From contig CABQJX010000010.1 in NCBI GenBank assembly GCA_902464595.1, positions 1 to 39,111 on the forward strand: a DNA stretch of 39,111 bases, written 5' to 3'. A program made the translations under genes and the position numbers. Below the pieces are notes generated by a model that had not been told where the DNA came from, searched no databases, and worked only from the letters and a program-made list of their open reading frames with translations. Position 1 is the stretch's first letter. Each line of letters opens with the position of its first letter. Source of the stretch: an uncultured Lachnoclostridium sp. Its GTDB lineage: Bacteria; Bacillota; Clostridia; Lachnospirales; Lachnospiraceae. Below, in pieces: positions 15,313 through 24,032 of this stretch.

Positions 15313-16971
15313 ATGAAGCTGACGAAAAAAATTGTATCATTGGCCCTGGCTGCTGCTATGACAGCAGGTATGGTATCTGGATGCGGCGGAGGAAGTTCTT
15401 CCAAAATACCTGGAAGCGAAGCAGCCGGAGCAGAGGCCTCTTCGGAGGCAGCTGGAAGCGAGGCGGCCGGAAGCGAAGCAGCAGGCGGGGAAGGGAAGCA
15501 GGAGGAACCTGCAGGGGAGCCCCGGGAGGGAGGCAGCCTGACCATTGCCATTCCCCAGGTTCATAATACCTTTTTCATGCCCCAGTCCACTACTACCAGC
15601 GACCGTTTTGGTGCGCAGCCTGTGCTGGAGTCTCTGGGACGTGCGGACGAGGAGGGAAATTATTATCCCTGGCTGGCAGAGGAGTTTATTACAGATCCTG
15701 ATAAGCTTACCTTTACCATCAAGCTGAGGGAGGGAGTGAACTTTACAGACGGTTCCCCCTGTGATGCAGAGGCAGTGGCCTGGAACATCCAGCAGTATAT
15801 TGATAATGGAAAGGCCAGCGAGATCGGAACTCCAAAGGAGATCCGGGTGGTAGATGACCTGACTGTGGAGATCCAGTATGACCAGTGGGCAAATAACTGG
15901 GACAATGTGATCGGTGACATTTACATCTGCTCGAAGGAAGCTTATGAGAAAAACGGAGAAGAATGGTGCAAGACCAATGCAGTGGGAACCGGACCATTCC
16001 TTCTGGAGTCCTTTGTGATGGATAATAAGATCACCTATGTGAAAAATGAAGATTACCGCATTGAGGGACAGCCCTACTTAGACAGCCTTGAGATCGACAT
16101 GATCACAGATACCAACACCATGATGTCTGCTCTGTTAAATAAAGAGGTAGGCGTGGCTATGAAGTTTGAGAATGATGCGATCATCAATTCTATCAAAACA
16201 GCAGGCTTTGAGAGCGTAGGACGCAAAAATGCAAACGTAGCGGATATTAAGCACATCATCTGGAACAGCAAGAGCGACAAGCATCCGATGGGAGATTTAA
16301 AGGTACGTCAGGCGATCATGCACGCCATCCAGTGGGATGATGTGGCAAAGGCCCTGTCCGGCGGCCTGGGAGAGGCGACGCCATTATTCTGCACCAAGGA
16401 TTCCTGGGCATATGCTCCTGACGCTGAGTTCTATGAGTATGACCTGGAGCTGGCAAAGAAGCTGTTGGCAGAGGCTGGCTATCCGGACGGATTTGAGACA
16501 ACCATTTACACAAAGGCCATTGACAATGATACAGCAACCGCATTCCAGGCAATTTTAGCCCAGATCGGCATCAAGGCAGAGATCAATACTCTGGACAGCT
16601 CCGCTCTGGCAGCTATGCAGAAAGAGGACGATATTGACGGTTTTATTGCAAACCGCGGCGCCAGCAAGATGGACTTTACCAACAATTATATCCGCCTTTA
16701 CTCCTCTGAGGGAATCAAGAATCACGGCATTATGCTGAGACCGGCAGAGTTTGAGGATCCCTTATTTGCAGCCAGAGCCGCTAAGACTTTGGATGAGAAG
16801 AAGGAGAATCTGCAGAAAGCTGCCAAGGCCCTGGTACAGGATTATGTTATGATCACTCCTTTGGCGGTTGTATATTATGAATCCTTTGCTGTTCCCGGAC
16901 TGGAGGACAGCGGTATCTACGATGTAAGCCTGGAGCAATGGACACCTGAGGCAGTACACTGGACAAAATAA
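15313..16971 (+). CDS. ABC transporter solute-binding lipoprotein (SBP_bac_5)
   Basis: A 552-residue extracellular receptor of the DppA/OppA type. The signal peptide (MKLTKKIVSLALAAAMTAGM) ends in a lipobox at VSGC, so it should be lipid anchored. A linker of about 40 residues built from SEAAG-like repeats follows (about residues 33-60). The binding domain begins GGSLTIAIPQVHNTF and carries the family pattern WLAEEFITDPDKLTFTIKLREGVNFTDGSPCDAEAVAWNIQ (about 117-157) and AVGTGPFLLESF. It has a strong GAGGAGGA ribosome binding site. It follows the transport genes in the same operon and should deliver the ligand to them. Family members bind peptides, nickel or oligosaccharides, and the neighbours point to the last. 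Confidence 0.94.
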   Translation: MKLTKKIVSLALAAAMTAGMVSGCGGGSSSKIPGSEAAGAEASSEAAGSEAAGSEAAGGEGKQEEPAGEPREGGSLTIAIPQVHNTFFMPQSTTTSDRFGAQPVLESLGRADEEGNYYPWLAEEFITDPDKLTFTIKLREGVNFTDGSPCDAEAVAWNIQQYIDNGKASEIGTPKEIRVVDDLTVEIQYDQWANNWDNVIGDIYICSKEAYEKNGEEWCKTNAVGTGPFLLESFVMDNKITYVKNEDYRIEGQPYLDSLEIDMITDTNTMMSALLNKEVGVAMKFENDAIINSIKTAGFESVGRKNANVADIKHIIWNSKSDKHPMGDLKVRQAIMHAIQWDDVAKALSGGLGEATPLFCTKDSWAYAPDAEFYEYDLELAKKLLAEAGYPDGFETTIYTKAIDNDTATAFQAILAQIGIKAEINTLDSSALAAMQKEDDIDGFIANRGASKMDFTNNYIRLYSSEGIKNHGIMLRPAEFEDPLFAARAAKTLDEKKENLQKAAKALVQDYVMITPLAVVYYESFAVPGLEDSGIYDVSLEQWTPEAVHWTK

Positions 16972-16997
16972 AATAGCCGGTTTTGGAACCGTATCTT

Positions 16998-17030
16998 CTG
17001 GCGGGCGAAGGCACATCAAGGGCCCGCCAG
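16998..17030 (+). other. Intercistronic hairpin after the binding-protein gene
   Basis: A perfect nine-base GC-rich stem (CTGGCGGGC and GCCCGCCAG) with a 15-base loop, 27 bases after the stop codon. It is not followed by a T run. Such hairpins often protect the 3' end of an abundant binding-protein mRNA and lower expression of the genes beyond; that role is inference. Confidence 0.6.
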
Positions 17031-17072
17031 GGGATCCTTCCGCGATTTTTATAAAAAGGGGATTTAACGATT

Positions 17073-18053
17073 ATGCTGGGAGACAAAATTAAAGTTCAGT
17101 CAAAGGTAGTATCTGATTATACAGATGAACAGCTGCTGTTTATCAAGCAGATGGGTGTAAAATATGTGTATGTGATTTTTAAGGACGAGCACACCGATTA
17201 CGATTCCGTTATGCGGTTTATGGAGCGGTTAAGGAAATTTGATCTGACTGTGACCGATGCAGGAAATGTGGGGCTTTACAAGAGCGATAAGATCCATCTT
17301 GGTCTTGAGGGAAGGGATGAGGCGATTGAAAAGTACAATCAATTTAACCGCATCCTGGGAAAAGCAGGGATCCCCATTGTGTATATGACTTGGGAACCGA
17401 ATCAGGTTCTGACTACGGATTTCAAGGTAAGCGAGCACACCAAAGGCGGAATTGGACGAGTGGTGGATATTGCAGAGCTGGAAAAGCGTCCCTACACTCA
17501 TGGACGGCTTTATACAAAGGAAGAAATGTGGGATAACTTCAAATATTTCCTGGATCGGGCCCTTCCTGTATGCGAGGAGGCCAATGTAAAGATCGCCCTT
17601 CATCCAAACGATCCGCCAGTTGACTGTCTGGTCGGGATCTCAAATCTCATTACATCAGCGGAAGACTACAAGCATGCCTTTGAGCTGGCAGGCAACAGCC
17701 CATACCTGGGAATGAAGATGTGTATCGGATGCTGGCTGGAGGGCGGAAATAAATTTGGAAATGTGATGGAGGACATCAAATATTTTGTGGAGAATCAGAA
17801 GGTATTTGTGGTTCATTTCCGCAATGTGAGCAGTACCATTCCCTATTTCGAGGAAACTCTTCTGGAAAGCGGGTATGGGGATATGTATGAGATCATGAAG
17901 CAATTTGTCCGCTATGATTATGACGGAGTGATCCATGTAGATCATGTCCCTGTATGGGGCGAGAGCGTAGGAGGGGAAAATCCGGCCTGGGCTTACAGTA
18001 CCGGATATATGAAGGCACTTTTAAACTGCGCAAAGGCGGAGCTCAATCGATAA
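17073..18053 (+). CDS. Mannonate dehydratase-like protein (UxuA family, TIM barrel)
   Basis: A 326-residue cytosolic protein related to UxuA, which dehydrates D-mannonate to 2-keto-3-deoxygluconate. Family signs are the metal and substrate loops ALHPNDPPVDCLVGI (about residues 177-191), GMKMCIGCWLEGG (about 211-223), VVHFRNV (about 246-252) and, near the C-terminus, GVIHVDHVPVW (about 289-299). In typical UxuA the last is usually a PDHGR-like loop, so this copy is divergent and may act on a related sugar acid or as an isomerase. The ribosome binding site is modest (AAGGGG about 11 bases upstream). It is the first of three catabolic genes after the transporter, with only 16 bases before the next. 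Confidence 0.8.
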   Translation: MLGDKIKVQSKVVSDYTDEQLLFIKQMGVKYVYVIFKDEHTDYDSVMRFMERLRKFDLTVTDAGNVGLYKSDKIHLGLEGRDEAIEKYNQFNRILGKAGIPIVYMTWEPNQVLTTDFKVSEHTKGGIGRVVDIAELEKRPYTHGRLYTKEEMWDNFKYFLDRALPVCEEANVKIALHPNDPPVDCLVGISNLITSAEDYKHAFELAGNSPYLGMKMCIGCWLEGGNKFGNVMEDIKYFVENQKVFVVHFRNVSSTIPYFEETLLESGYGDMYEIMKQFVRYDYDGVIHVDHVPVWGESVGGENPAWAYSTGYMKALLNCAKAELNR

Positions 18054-18069
18054 AGAGGCAGGTATTATT

Positions 18070-19185
18070 ATGATCGCTTATCCAATCAATTACAAGATCA
18101 AACCAGTATGGGAAGACGCAGGCTGGGTGTTGGAAAAAGCACAGGGGGCCTTACGGGCCCCCATTTTGCATATTACAGACATTTCAAGCCCACGAAGTAC
18201 AGGAGGGATCCACGATTATTATTCCAACGGAGATTATTGGTGGCCCAACCCTGATACGCCGGACGGATTGCCTTATATCCAGAGAGATGGGCAGAGCAAT
18301 CCTGATAATTTTAATGGGCATCGGATCATTCTCCGGCAGATGCGCACCAATGTGGTGTTCCTTACCTCTGCTTATCTTCTTACAGGGGAAGAAAAATACG
18401 CATCCCAGGCTGTCCGTCATTTGAAAGAATTTTTCCTGGACGAGAAAACCTATATGGCCCCTCATCTTTCCTACGCCCAGGCAATCTTAGGGGTATGCGA
18501 GGGGAGAGGCATCGGAATCATTGACACCCTCCACCTGGTGGATGTAGTTTTTGCAGCGGAGAAGCTAAAAGATGCGGCTTCCATGACGGAAGACATTTAT
18601 ATGGGACTGAAAAAATGGTTTTCCAGGTATCTGGGCTGGATGCTAACGGACGCCAATGGAATCCAGGAGATGAACAAGGATAATAACCATGGGGTATGCT
18701 TCTTTGTTCAGGCAGCCGCCTTTGCACGGTTTACAGACAATGAACGCATAGCAGACTTCTGCCGTGATTATTATAAAAACGGCCTTCTAAAACAGGAAGC
18801 CCCAGACGGCTCCTTCCCAAGGGAGCTGGGAAGGACAAAGCCATACAATTATTCCATTTTTGTAGTGGATAACATGGTGTCTCTGTGTCAGCTTCTCTCC
18901 TCGCCGGAGGACGATCTGTGGGAATACGAATCCCCGGAGGGAAAGAGCATCAAAAAGGCTCTGGATTTTATTACCCCTTATCTTTTGGATAAAGACTCCT
19001 GGCCCTATCCGCCGGATGTGATGCATTTTGACGCATTCTCTGCAAGATATGGGTTTATGCTTTTTGCCGGATGCCGTTTGGGAAGGAAGGAGCTTTTAGA
19101 TCTGTACAGGCGGCTTCCGTTGGAATCCACGGACGAGGAGGCCAGAAGGAATATTGCATCCAGGCAGCCCCTGCTGTGGGTATAG
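18070..19185 (+). CDS. Alginate lyase family protein (cytosolic, (alpha/alpha) barrel)
   Basis: A 371-residue protein of the alginate-lyase superfamily, which cleaves uronic-acid polymers by beta-elimination. Near the N-terminus it has the pattern DYWWPNPDTPDGLPYIQRDG (about residues 56-75), typical of the family. The presumed catalytic motif is N205-N206-H207 in KDNNHGVCFF. It is followed by DGSFPRELGRTKPYNYSIF (about 245-263), which supplies R255 and the candidate catalytic Tyr259 or Tyr261. No signal peptide is present, so it should act inside the cell on imported oligosaccharides. The true substrate (alginate, glucuronan, another uronate polymer or a glucuronide) is not determined. It sits between the UxuA-like and GH31 genes. 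Confidence 0.85.
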   Translation: MIAYPINYKIKPVWEDAGWVLEKAQGALRAPILHITDISSPRSTGGIHDYYSNGDYWWPNPDTPDGLPYIQRDGQSNPDNFNGHRIILRQMRTNVVFLTSAYLLTGEEKYASQAVRHLKEFFLDEKTYMAPHLSYAQAILGVCEGRGIGIIDTLHLVDVVFAAEKLKDAASMTEDIYMGLKKWFSRYLGWMLTDANGIQEMNKDNNHGVCFFVQAAAFARFTDNERIADFCRDYYKNGLLKQEAPDGSFPRELGRTKPYNYSIFVVDNMVSLCQLLSSPEDDLWEYESPEGKSIKKALDFITPYLLDKDSWPYPPDVMHFDAFSARYGFMLFAGCRLGRKELLDLYRRLPLESTDEEARRNIASRQPLLWV

Positions 19186-19200
19186 CAGGGAACAAAGTTA

Positions 19201-19254
19201 GGATAGGAAGATATGATAGGATAGGAAGATATGATAGGATAGGAAGATATGATA
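19201..19254 (+). repeat. 18-base tandem repeat with a start codon in each unit
   Basis: GGATAGGAAGATATGATA occurs three times without a mismatch (19201-19218, 19219-19236, 19237-19254). Each unit contains an AGGAAG word followed by ATG. In units 1 and 2 the ATG reads ATG-ATA-GGA-TAG and stops at once. After unit 3 the sequence is GGACAG instead of GGATAG, so the ATG at 19249 is open and in frame with the GH31 enzyme. Confidence 0.9.
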
Positions 19255-19269
19255 GGACAGGAAAAAACG

Positions 19270-21693
19270 ATGGAGCAGGAAACAAAAATAGAAGTAAGGG
19301 TTCAGGGACAGGAGGAAGAGGTATATTATCACCAGCCGGATCCGGACAGGATCCGCATGTATTATGAATATACCCAGGATCATTTCAGAAAAGGGCAGGA
19401 CTATAACCTGAAGCTTTTTCGGTTTGATAAGGTGACAGGCTGGAAGAAGGATGAGAGAGGGCTTCTTCTTGCAGTCCAGGGGAAATGCATTTATAATACC
19501 CAGATCGACTGTGACGGGGAGCTGCGCCCAATGATCGACGAAACCCACAGGGCAGAACCGTTTTCTGCTTTTGTGCGCCTGGAGATCTACAAGAATGGAA
19601 TTTTCCGCCTGCTGGCTGGAATGGGAGAAAAAGAGCAGGAGCACCATACTGTGATGATGGAGGGCGTTCCTGAGTTGGAACGGGAGCCTTTTGTGCCGGA
19701 GGAGCAGGAGGGCATGCTGTGGATCAGAACAGAAACATGTGATGGGGCTGTGAATCTGGAAGATTTTGGGTTTTCTATATTTAGGAAGGATGGGAGCTGC
19801 GTTTACCGTCAGGAAAACCATGACAAGGTTTTAAGCTTTACTTATGAGAGCTTTCCTTTTGGGTTTGCAGAAAACAGGGCTACCGGAGAACGGATCGCCG
19901 TCTGCTCCAGCCGTATGGAGCATGACGAGAGCTTTTTTGGATTTGGAGAACAGTATTCCCAGGTGGATAAGAAGATGCAGGAGGTAGATGTGTTTATCAC
20001 CGATCCTTTGTCTGTAGGATCCCCCAGAACCTATGTGTCCCTTCCTTTTTATTTCAGCACCAAAGGATATGGGATTTACGTCAATACCCATTTCAGAAGC
20101 AAATTTTTTATGGGGAATCGCTCCAATCGAAGTGTAAGCTTTCACGTTTACGGGGAGCCCCTTTTGGATCTTTTTTATATTTATGGACGGGAGCCGAAGG
20201 ATATTCTGCGCCGCTATACAGATATTACGGGAAAAAGCCCAATGGTTCCCAGGTGGTCTTTTGGCCTGTGGATGAGCCGCTGTTCGTATAAGACACAGGA
20301 GGAGGTTCTTTCTATTGCAAAAGAACTTCGACAGAGGGACATTCCCTGTGATGTGATTAATATTGACACGGACTGGTTTGAAATACCATGGGCCTGCGAT
20401 TGGAAATTTGGAAGCAGCCATTTTCCGGATCCTGAGGCAATGATCCAGGAGCTTTCAGATGAAGGATTCAAGCTGAGCCTGTGGCAGAAACCTTATATCA
20501 CAAGAGAGTTTCTTCCTGATCTGGCAGGGAAGATGGAGGAAAAGGGCTGGCTTCCTAAAAATAAGTTTGGAGAGATCGCCCGCGCCAATCCAGTGATCGA
20601 CTTATCCAACCCAGACTGTGTGCGCTGGTATAAGGATCAGCTGCTGCGTCTTCATAGAATGGGCGTTCGTGTGATCAAGACAGATATGGGAGAGGGAGCG
20701 CCTGTGGAGGCAGAGTATTATGGATACAGCGGGGAGGAAATCCGCAATATTTATCCTTACCTGTATTCCAGAGCAGCTTATGAAGCGGCTCAGGAGGCTG
20801 GATATGATCCTATTTTATGGGGCCGGTCTACTTATGCAGGGGGACAAAAATACCCGATCCACTGGGCAGGGGATCCCTTTACCGACTTTGATGGACTCCG
20901 TTACAGCATACGATCCGGTCTTTCTATGGGAATGTCCGGGTTCACCTATTGGAGCCATGACATCGGAGGATTTCTTGGAAGGCCCACAGCAGAAGTATAT
21001 CTTCGTTGGATGCAGGCAGGAATGTTCTGTTCCCATGTGCGCTGCCACGGAGCGGATAATCCCAGGGAGCCATGGAGCTTCGGGGAGGAAGCAGAGCGGA
21101 TATTCCGAATATTTGATAAGCTGAGATACCGCTTGCTCCCCTATATTTATTCTACCGCTTATGGGAGGGGGAAAGAAGGGCTTCCTATGATGGAACATTT
21201 ATATCTGTCCAATCCCTATGATCGGAATTGCCGCTCTATAGATGACCAGTGGATGTTTGGAGATGCTTTTTTAGTGGCTCCTGTTCTCAATGAAGGCGGG
21301 GAGCGGGAGGTATATTATCCGTCCGGGATATGGTATCAGTATTTTTCTAACCAAATATCAGAAGGAGAGCGGTTTGTCAATGTGAATGTCCCGTTGGACG
21401 ATATGCCTCTTTACGTAAAGGGAGGGAGCATCCTTCCGATGGGGCCGGATATGGATTATGTGGGGGAACCGGATAAGGATGAATTGACCATATGCCTCTA
21501 TTATAAAGAATCAGGAAGCACAAATTTCTCTTATTATGATGGGAAGGAATATACGTTTACGGCTCAATTTTCAGAACAAGGTGCAGTTTTGGATCTGGGC
21601 AGTTTCAAAAAAGCAGTACGGGTTCGTTTGATCGGAAGCTTTGGTGTCCGGGAGATAGACCGTGTGACAGGCGGATGTAGGATTGATATTTAA
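19270..21693 (+). CDS. Glycoside hydrolase family 31 (alpha-glucosidase/alpha-xylosidase type)
   Basis: An 807-residue cytosolic glycosidase. After an N-terminal beta-sandwich, the catalytic barrel begins PRWSFGLWMSRCSYKTQEEV (about residues 327-346) and contains DVINIDTDWFE. The nucleophile is D472 in IKTDMGEG, and the predicted acid/base is D535 in HWAGDPFTDFDGL. Substrate-binding features of the family (MSGFTYWSHDIGGF; CSHVRCHG) are present. The IKTDMGE and HWAGD sequences resemble YicI-type alpha-xylosidases more than maltases, but specificity is uncertain. An in-frame ATG at 19249 lies in the tandem repeat; the ATG at 19270 has AGGA seven bases upstream and is preferred. It is the last gene of the locus and is followed by a strong terminator. 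Confidence 0.93.
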   Translation: MEQETKIEVRVQGQEEEVYYHQPDPDRIRMYYEYTQDHFRKGQDYNLKLFRFDKVTGWKKDERGLLLAVQGKCIYNTQIDCDGELRPMIDETHRAEPFSAFVRLEIYKNGIFRLLAGMGEKEQEHHTVMMEGVPELEREPFVPEEQEGMLWIRTETCDGAVNLEDFGFSIFRKDGSCVYRQENHDKVLSFTYESFPFGFAENRATGERIAVCSSRMEHDESFFGFGEQYSQVDKKMQEVDVFITDPLSVGSPRTYVSLPFYFSTKGYGIYVNTHFRSKFFMGNRSNRSVSFHVYGEPLLDLFYIYGREPKDILRRYTDITGKSPMVPRWSFGLWMSRCSYKTQEEVLSIAKELRQRDIPCDVINIDTDWFEIPWACDWKFGSSHFPDPEAMIQELSDEGFKLSLWQKPYITREFLPDLAGKMEEKGWLPKNKFGEIARANPVIDLSNPDCVRWYKDQLLRLHRMGVRVIKTDMGEGAPVEAEYYGYSGEEIRNIYPYLYSRAAYEAAQEAGYDPILWGRSTYAGGQKYPIHWAGDPFTDFDGLRYSIRSGLSMGMSGFTYWSHDIGGFLGRPTAEVYLRWMQAGMFCSHVRCHGADNPREPWSFGEEAERIFRIFDKLRYRLLPYIYSTAYGRGKEGLPMMEHLYLSNPYDRNCRSIDDQWMFGDAFLVAPVLNEGGEREVYYPSGIWYQYFSNQISEGERFVNVNVPLDDMPLYVKGGSILPMGPDMDYVGEPDKDELTICLYYKESGSTNFSYYDGKEYTFTAQFSEQGAVLDLGSFKKAVRVRLIGSFGVREIDRVTGGCRIDI

Positions 21694-21741
21694 ACAGTAA
21701 GCAGCAGTATTTTACAATTTGATGAAGTTTTTTTAAGCTGG

Positions 21742-21753
21742 CAATGATATAAT
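21742..21753 (+). promoter_or_regulatory. Extended -10 promoter candidate upstream of the two-component operon
   Basis: TGATATAAT (21745-21753) is a perfect extended -10 element, with no good -35 box at the correct distance. A transcript starting near 21760 would run into the hairpin at 21773 within about a dozen bases. It could drive the response regulator operon at a level set by read-through. Confidence 0.4.
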
Positions 21754-21772
21754 AGAGCCAGGCAGAAAACGC

Positions 21773-21815
21773 AAAAAAGCCGGACAGGGTTTGACGTTCC
21801 CTGCCCGGCTTTTTA
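21773..21815 (+). terminator. Rho-independent terminator after GH31
   Basis: Arms AAAAAAGCCGG-CAGGG and CCCTG-CCGGCTTTTT form a long GC-rich stem followed by Ts. It closes the carbohydrate operon and lies 31 bases before the response regulator start. Confidence 0.9.
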
Positions 21816-21845
21816 AAATCACAGCAGATTTTGGGGGTGAAACAC

Positions 21846-22538
21846 ATGAAAAACCGAATACTGGTGGCAGAGGATGAGGAATCTATAGGAGAGCTTTTGT
21901 GTATGAATCTGGAAGCGGCCGGCTATGAGACTGTATATGTAAGAGATGGGAAAGAGGCTGCCTCCCTTTTGCAGGCGGAGAGGGGACGGGCTGCAGACCT
22001 GGCTTTAGTAGATGTCATGATGCCTGGGTTTGATGGCTTTGAGCTCATGGATTTTTTCCTCCGCTTTGATATTCCGGTGATCTATCTGACTGCAAAAGGG
22101 GATGTTGCGTCCAAGGTGAAAGGGTTAAAGATGGGGGCAGAGGATTATATTGTGAAGCCCTTTGAGATCCTGGAGCTTTTGGTGAGAATGGAAAAGGTGT
22201 TAGAGCGGACAGGCAGGATGGGCCCCCGGCTTACGGCAGGCTCTCTGGAGATGGATCTGAGCAGCAGAAAAGTGTGGGAGTCTGGGAAAGAAATTCCCCT
22301 GAAACCCATGGAGTTCCATCTTTTGGCCGCTTTTTTGAAAAACAGAAACGTGGTTCTCAGCCGGGATCGTCTTTTAAATATGGTGTGGGGCAGTGATTAT
22401 GAAGGGGAGACCAGAACCGTAGATGTCCATGTGGCAAGCCTGAGAAAAAAACTCAAAACTGCCTCGTCGATCCGGACCGTTCCCAAGGCTGGTTATCTCT
22501 TTGAAGATGGAAATTTTGCTGGGAGAGATGAAAGATGA
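21846..22538 (+). CDS. OmpR family two-component response regulator
   Basis: A 230-residue DNA-binding response regulator. The receiver domain (residues 1-115) has the acidic pair in VAEDEES, the phospho-acceptor D56 in LVDVMMPGFDG, the Thr switch in YLTAKG and the Lys in IVKPFE. The C-terminal winged helix (about 130-226) is of the OmpR/PhoB type, with VLSRDRLLNMVWGSDYEGETRTVDVHVASLRKKL. An in-frame TTG 15 bases upstream is possible. The ATG at 21846 with GGGGGTGA seven bases before it is the better start. Its last four bases overlap the kinase start codon, so the pair is translationally coupled. Confidence 0.95.
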   Translation: MKNRILVAEDEESIGELLCMNLEAAGYETVYVRDGKEAASLLQAERGRAADLALVDVMMPGFDGFELMDFFLRFDIPVIYLTAKGDVASKVKGLKMGAEDYIVKPFEILELLVRMEKVLERTGRMGPRLTAGSLEMDLSSRKVWESGKEIPLKPMEFHLLAAFLKNRNVVLSRDRLLNMVWGSDYEGETRTVDVHVASLRKKLKTASSIRTVPKAGYLFEDGNFAGRDER

Positions 22539-23908
22539 AATTGAGAAATAAACTCACGATTTTGTTTGTGAGTCTTCTGGCTGTGTCTTTTAGCGTTTGC
22601 TTCCTGTTTTTGAACAGCTATTTTAAACGCTACACAGTATCTATGCTGGCGGAGAGCCAAATGGAAAACCTTTCGATCACTGGCCGGGCGTTCCGGCAAG
22701 TGGGGACAAGGGAGGATTTTGAACAGATGGGGACGGTGGCCCGGGATGCCTGGCTGCGGTATCAATTTGGATTATGCTACGGTTTTGGATATGCGCTGAT
22801 TGGAAACGGCCGTCCTATGGTGAATAAGACCGATTACGAGATTTTGGATTTATCGGTCATGGACGCTCCTTTTCTGGTACAGGAGGTAGAGGGCAGGCAA
22901 ATCCTTTTGGTGAGACAGGAATTAGAATATCCGGATGGCTTTGAGATATTGTCAGTAAAGGATATTACGCCTCAGTGGAACTATATGGAGCAGCAGCTGA
23001 AGGGGTACGGACTTTTATTTCTGACCGTATCCTTTGTGTCGGCTTTTCTTGTGGCTGTATGCTGCCGCCGTCTGCTGTCCTCTTTGGAGCAGCTTCGCAG
23101 GGCTGCCCTGTCGATCGGTGATGGAAAATTGGGAGCGACCGTTCCTGTCCGTTCTGCAAAAGATGAGGTGGGACAGGTGGGGGAGGCATTTAACCGCATG
23201 TCTGTCCAGGTGGAGCAAAAGGTGGAGGATCTGCAACTCTTGCTGGGAGCTATGGCCCATGAGATGAAAACGCCTATTACCTCTATTGTAGGGTATTCTG
23301 ACAGTCTCCTTCATGTGCGCCTTCCAAAAGAGCAGCTGCAAAGAGGTCTGGAGCGCATATATGAGGCGGGGATGCGTATGGAAACAATGTCTTCTAAGCT
23401 TTTGAGCCTGGTGGGCATGTATGAAAATGAGGCGATCTCTATGGAATCCGTGGAGCTAAAGCAGATCATAAGCCGGGTGGAAAAGCAGGTCATAGAAGCA
23501 GTCCGGCAAAAAGAGGGAAGCTGCTGCTTTGTCTGCGGGCAGGAATGTGTGGTGAAGGGGGATCCTGTTTTGTTGGAATCCCTGCTTTTTAATCTGGTAC
23601 AAAACAGTATTCGCGCCATTGACCGGGGAGGTAGGATATGGGTTAAGGCAGATAAGGCCAAGACAGATAGGGTCAGAGTTATCGTGGTGGATGATGGCTG
23701 TGGGATACCGGCGGAGGACCTGCCCAATGTGACAAAGGCATTTTTTATGGCGGATAAGTCAAGGAGCCGAAGCCAGGGAGGTTCCGGCCTGGGGCTGGCC
23801 CTGTGTGAACGTATTGTCAGGCTTCATGGAGGAAAGCTTCACATTCAAAGCCAGGAGGGAGAGGGAACCAGTGTCACAGTGGAATTTCCAGAAGATGGTT
23901 TGTGCTGA
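22535..23908 (+). CDS. Two-component sensor histidine kinase
   Basis: A 457-residue membrane kinase. One membrane helix lies at residues 8-28 and a second at about 156-178, enclosing an extracellular sensor of about 125 residues. A HAMP linker follows (RRLLSSLEQLRRAALSIGDG), then the dimerisation and phospho-acceptor helix with H242 in AMAHEMKTPITS. The ATPase domain has the N box NLVQNSIRA, G1 DDGCGIP and G2 GGSGLGLALCER. It should autophosphorylate and pass the phosphate to the preceding regulator. The signal is unknown. The sensor domain matches no family I recognise. The lipoprotein encoded downstream is a likely functional partner. Confidence 0.95.
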   Translation: MKLRNKLTILFVSLLAVSFSVCFLFLNSYFKRYTVSMLAESQMENLSITGRAFRQVGTREDFEQMGTVARDAWLRYQFGLCYGFGYALIGNGRPMVNKTDYEILDLSVMDAPFLVQEVEGRQILLVRQELEYPDGFEILSVKDITPQWNYMEQQLKGYGLLFLTVSFVSAFLVAVCCRRLLSSLEQLRRAALSIGDGKLGATVPVRSAKDEVGQVGEAFNRMSVQVEQKVEDLQLLLGAMAHEMKTPITSIVGYSDSLLHVRLPKEQLQRGLERIYEAGMRMETMSSKLLSLVGMYENEAISMESVELKQIISRVEKQVIEAVRQKEGSCCFVCGQECVVKGDPVLLESLLFNLVQNSIRAIDRGGRIWVKADKAKTDRVRVIVVDDGCGIPAEDLPNVTKAFFMADKSRSRSQGGSGLGLALCERIVRLHGGKLHIQSQEGEGTSVTVEFPEDGLC

Positions 23909-24032
23909 TCCGGCGGAAGCATGCAGATCGTGTTTACAAAAGATTTACAGCCCGATGAATACTTTGGAACGTTTTTCTGATAGGATGAAAGCGCAGGGAA
24001 ACTCAAGGATAATAAGGAAAAAGAAGCGGAAA

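Noticed and set aside
16998..17030. Transcription terminator between the binding-protein and uxuA-like genes
   Set aside because: The stem is strong but no T run follows, so it was recorded as an intercistronic hairpin instead.
19198..19821. 207-residue minus-strand frame with a repeated C-terminus
   Set aside because: It lies opposite GH31 and its repeats are only the translated 18-base array.
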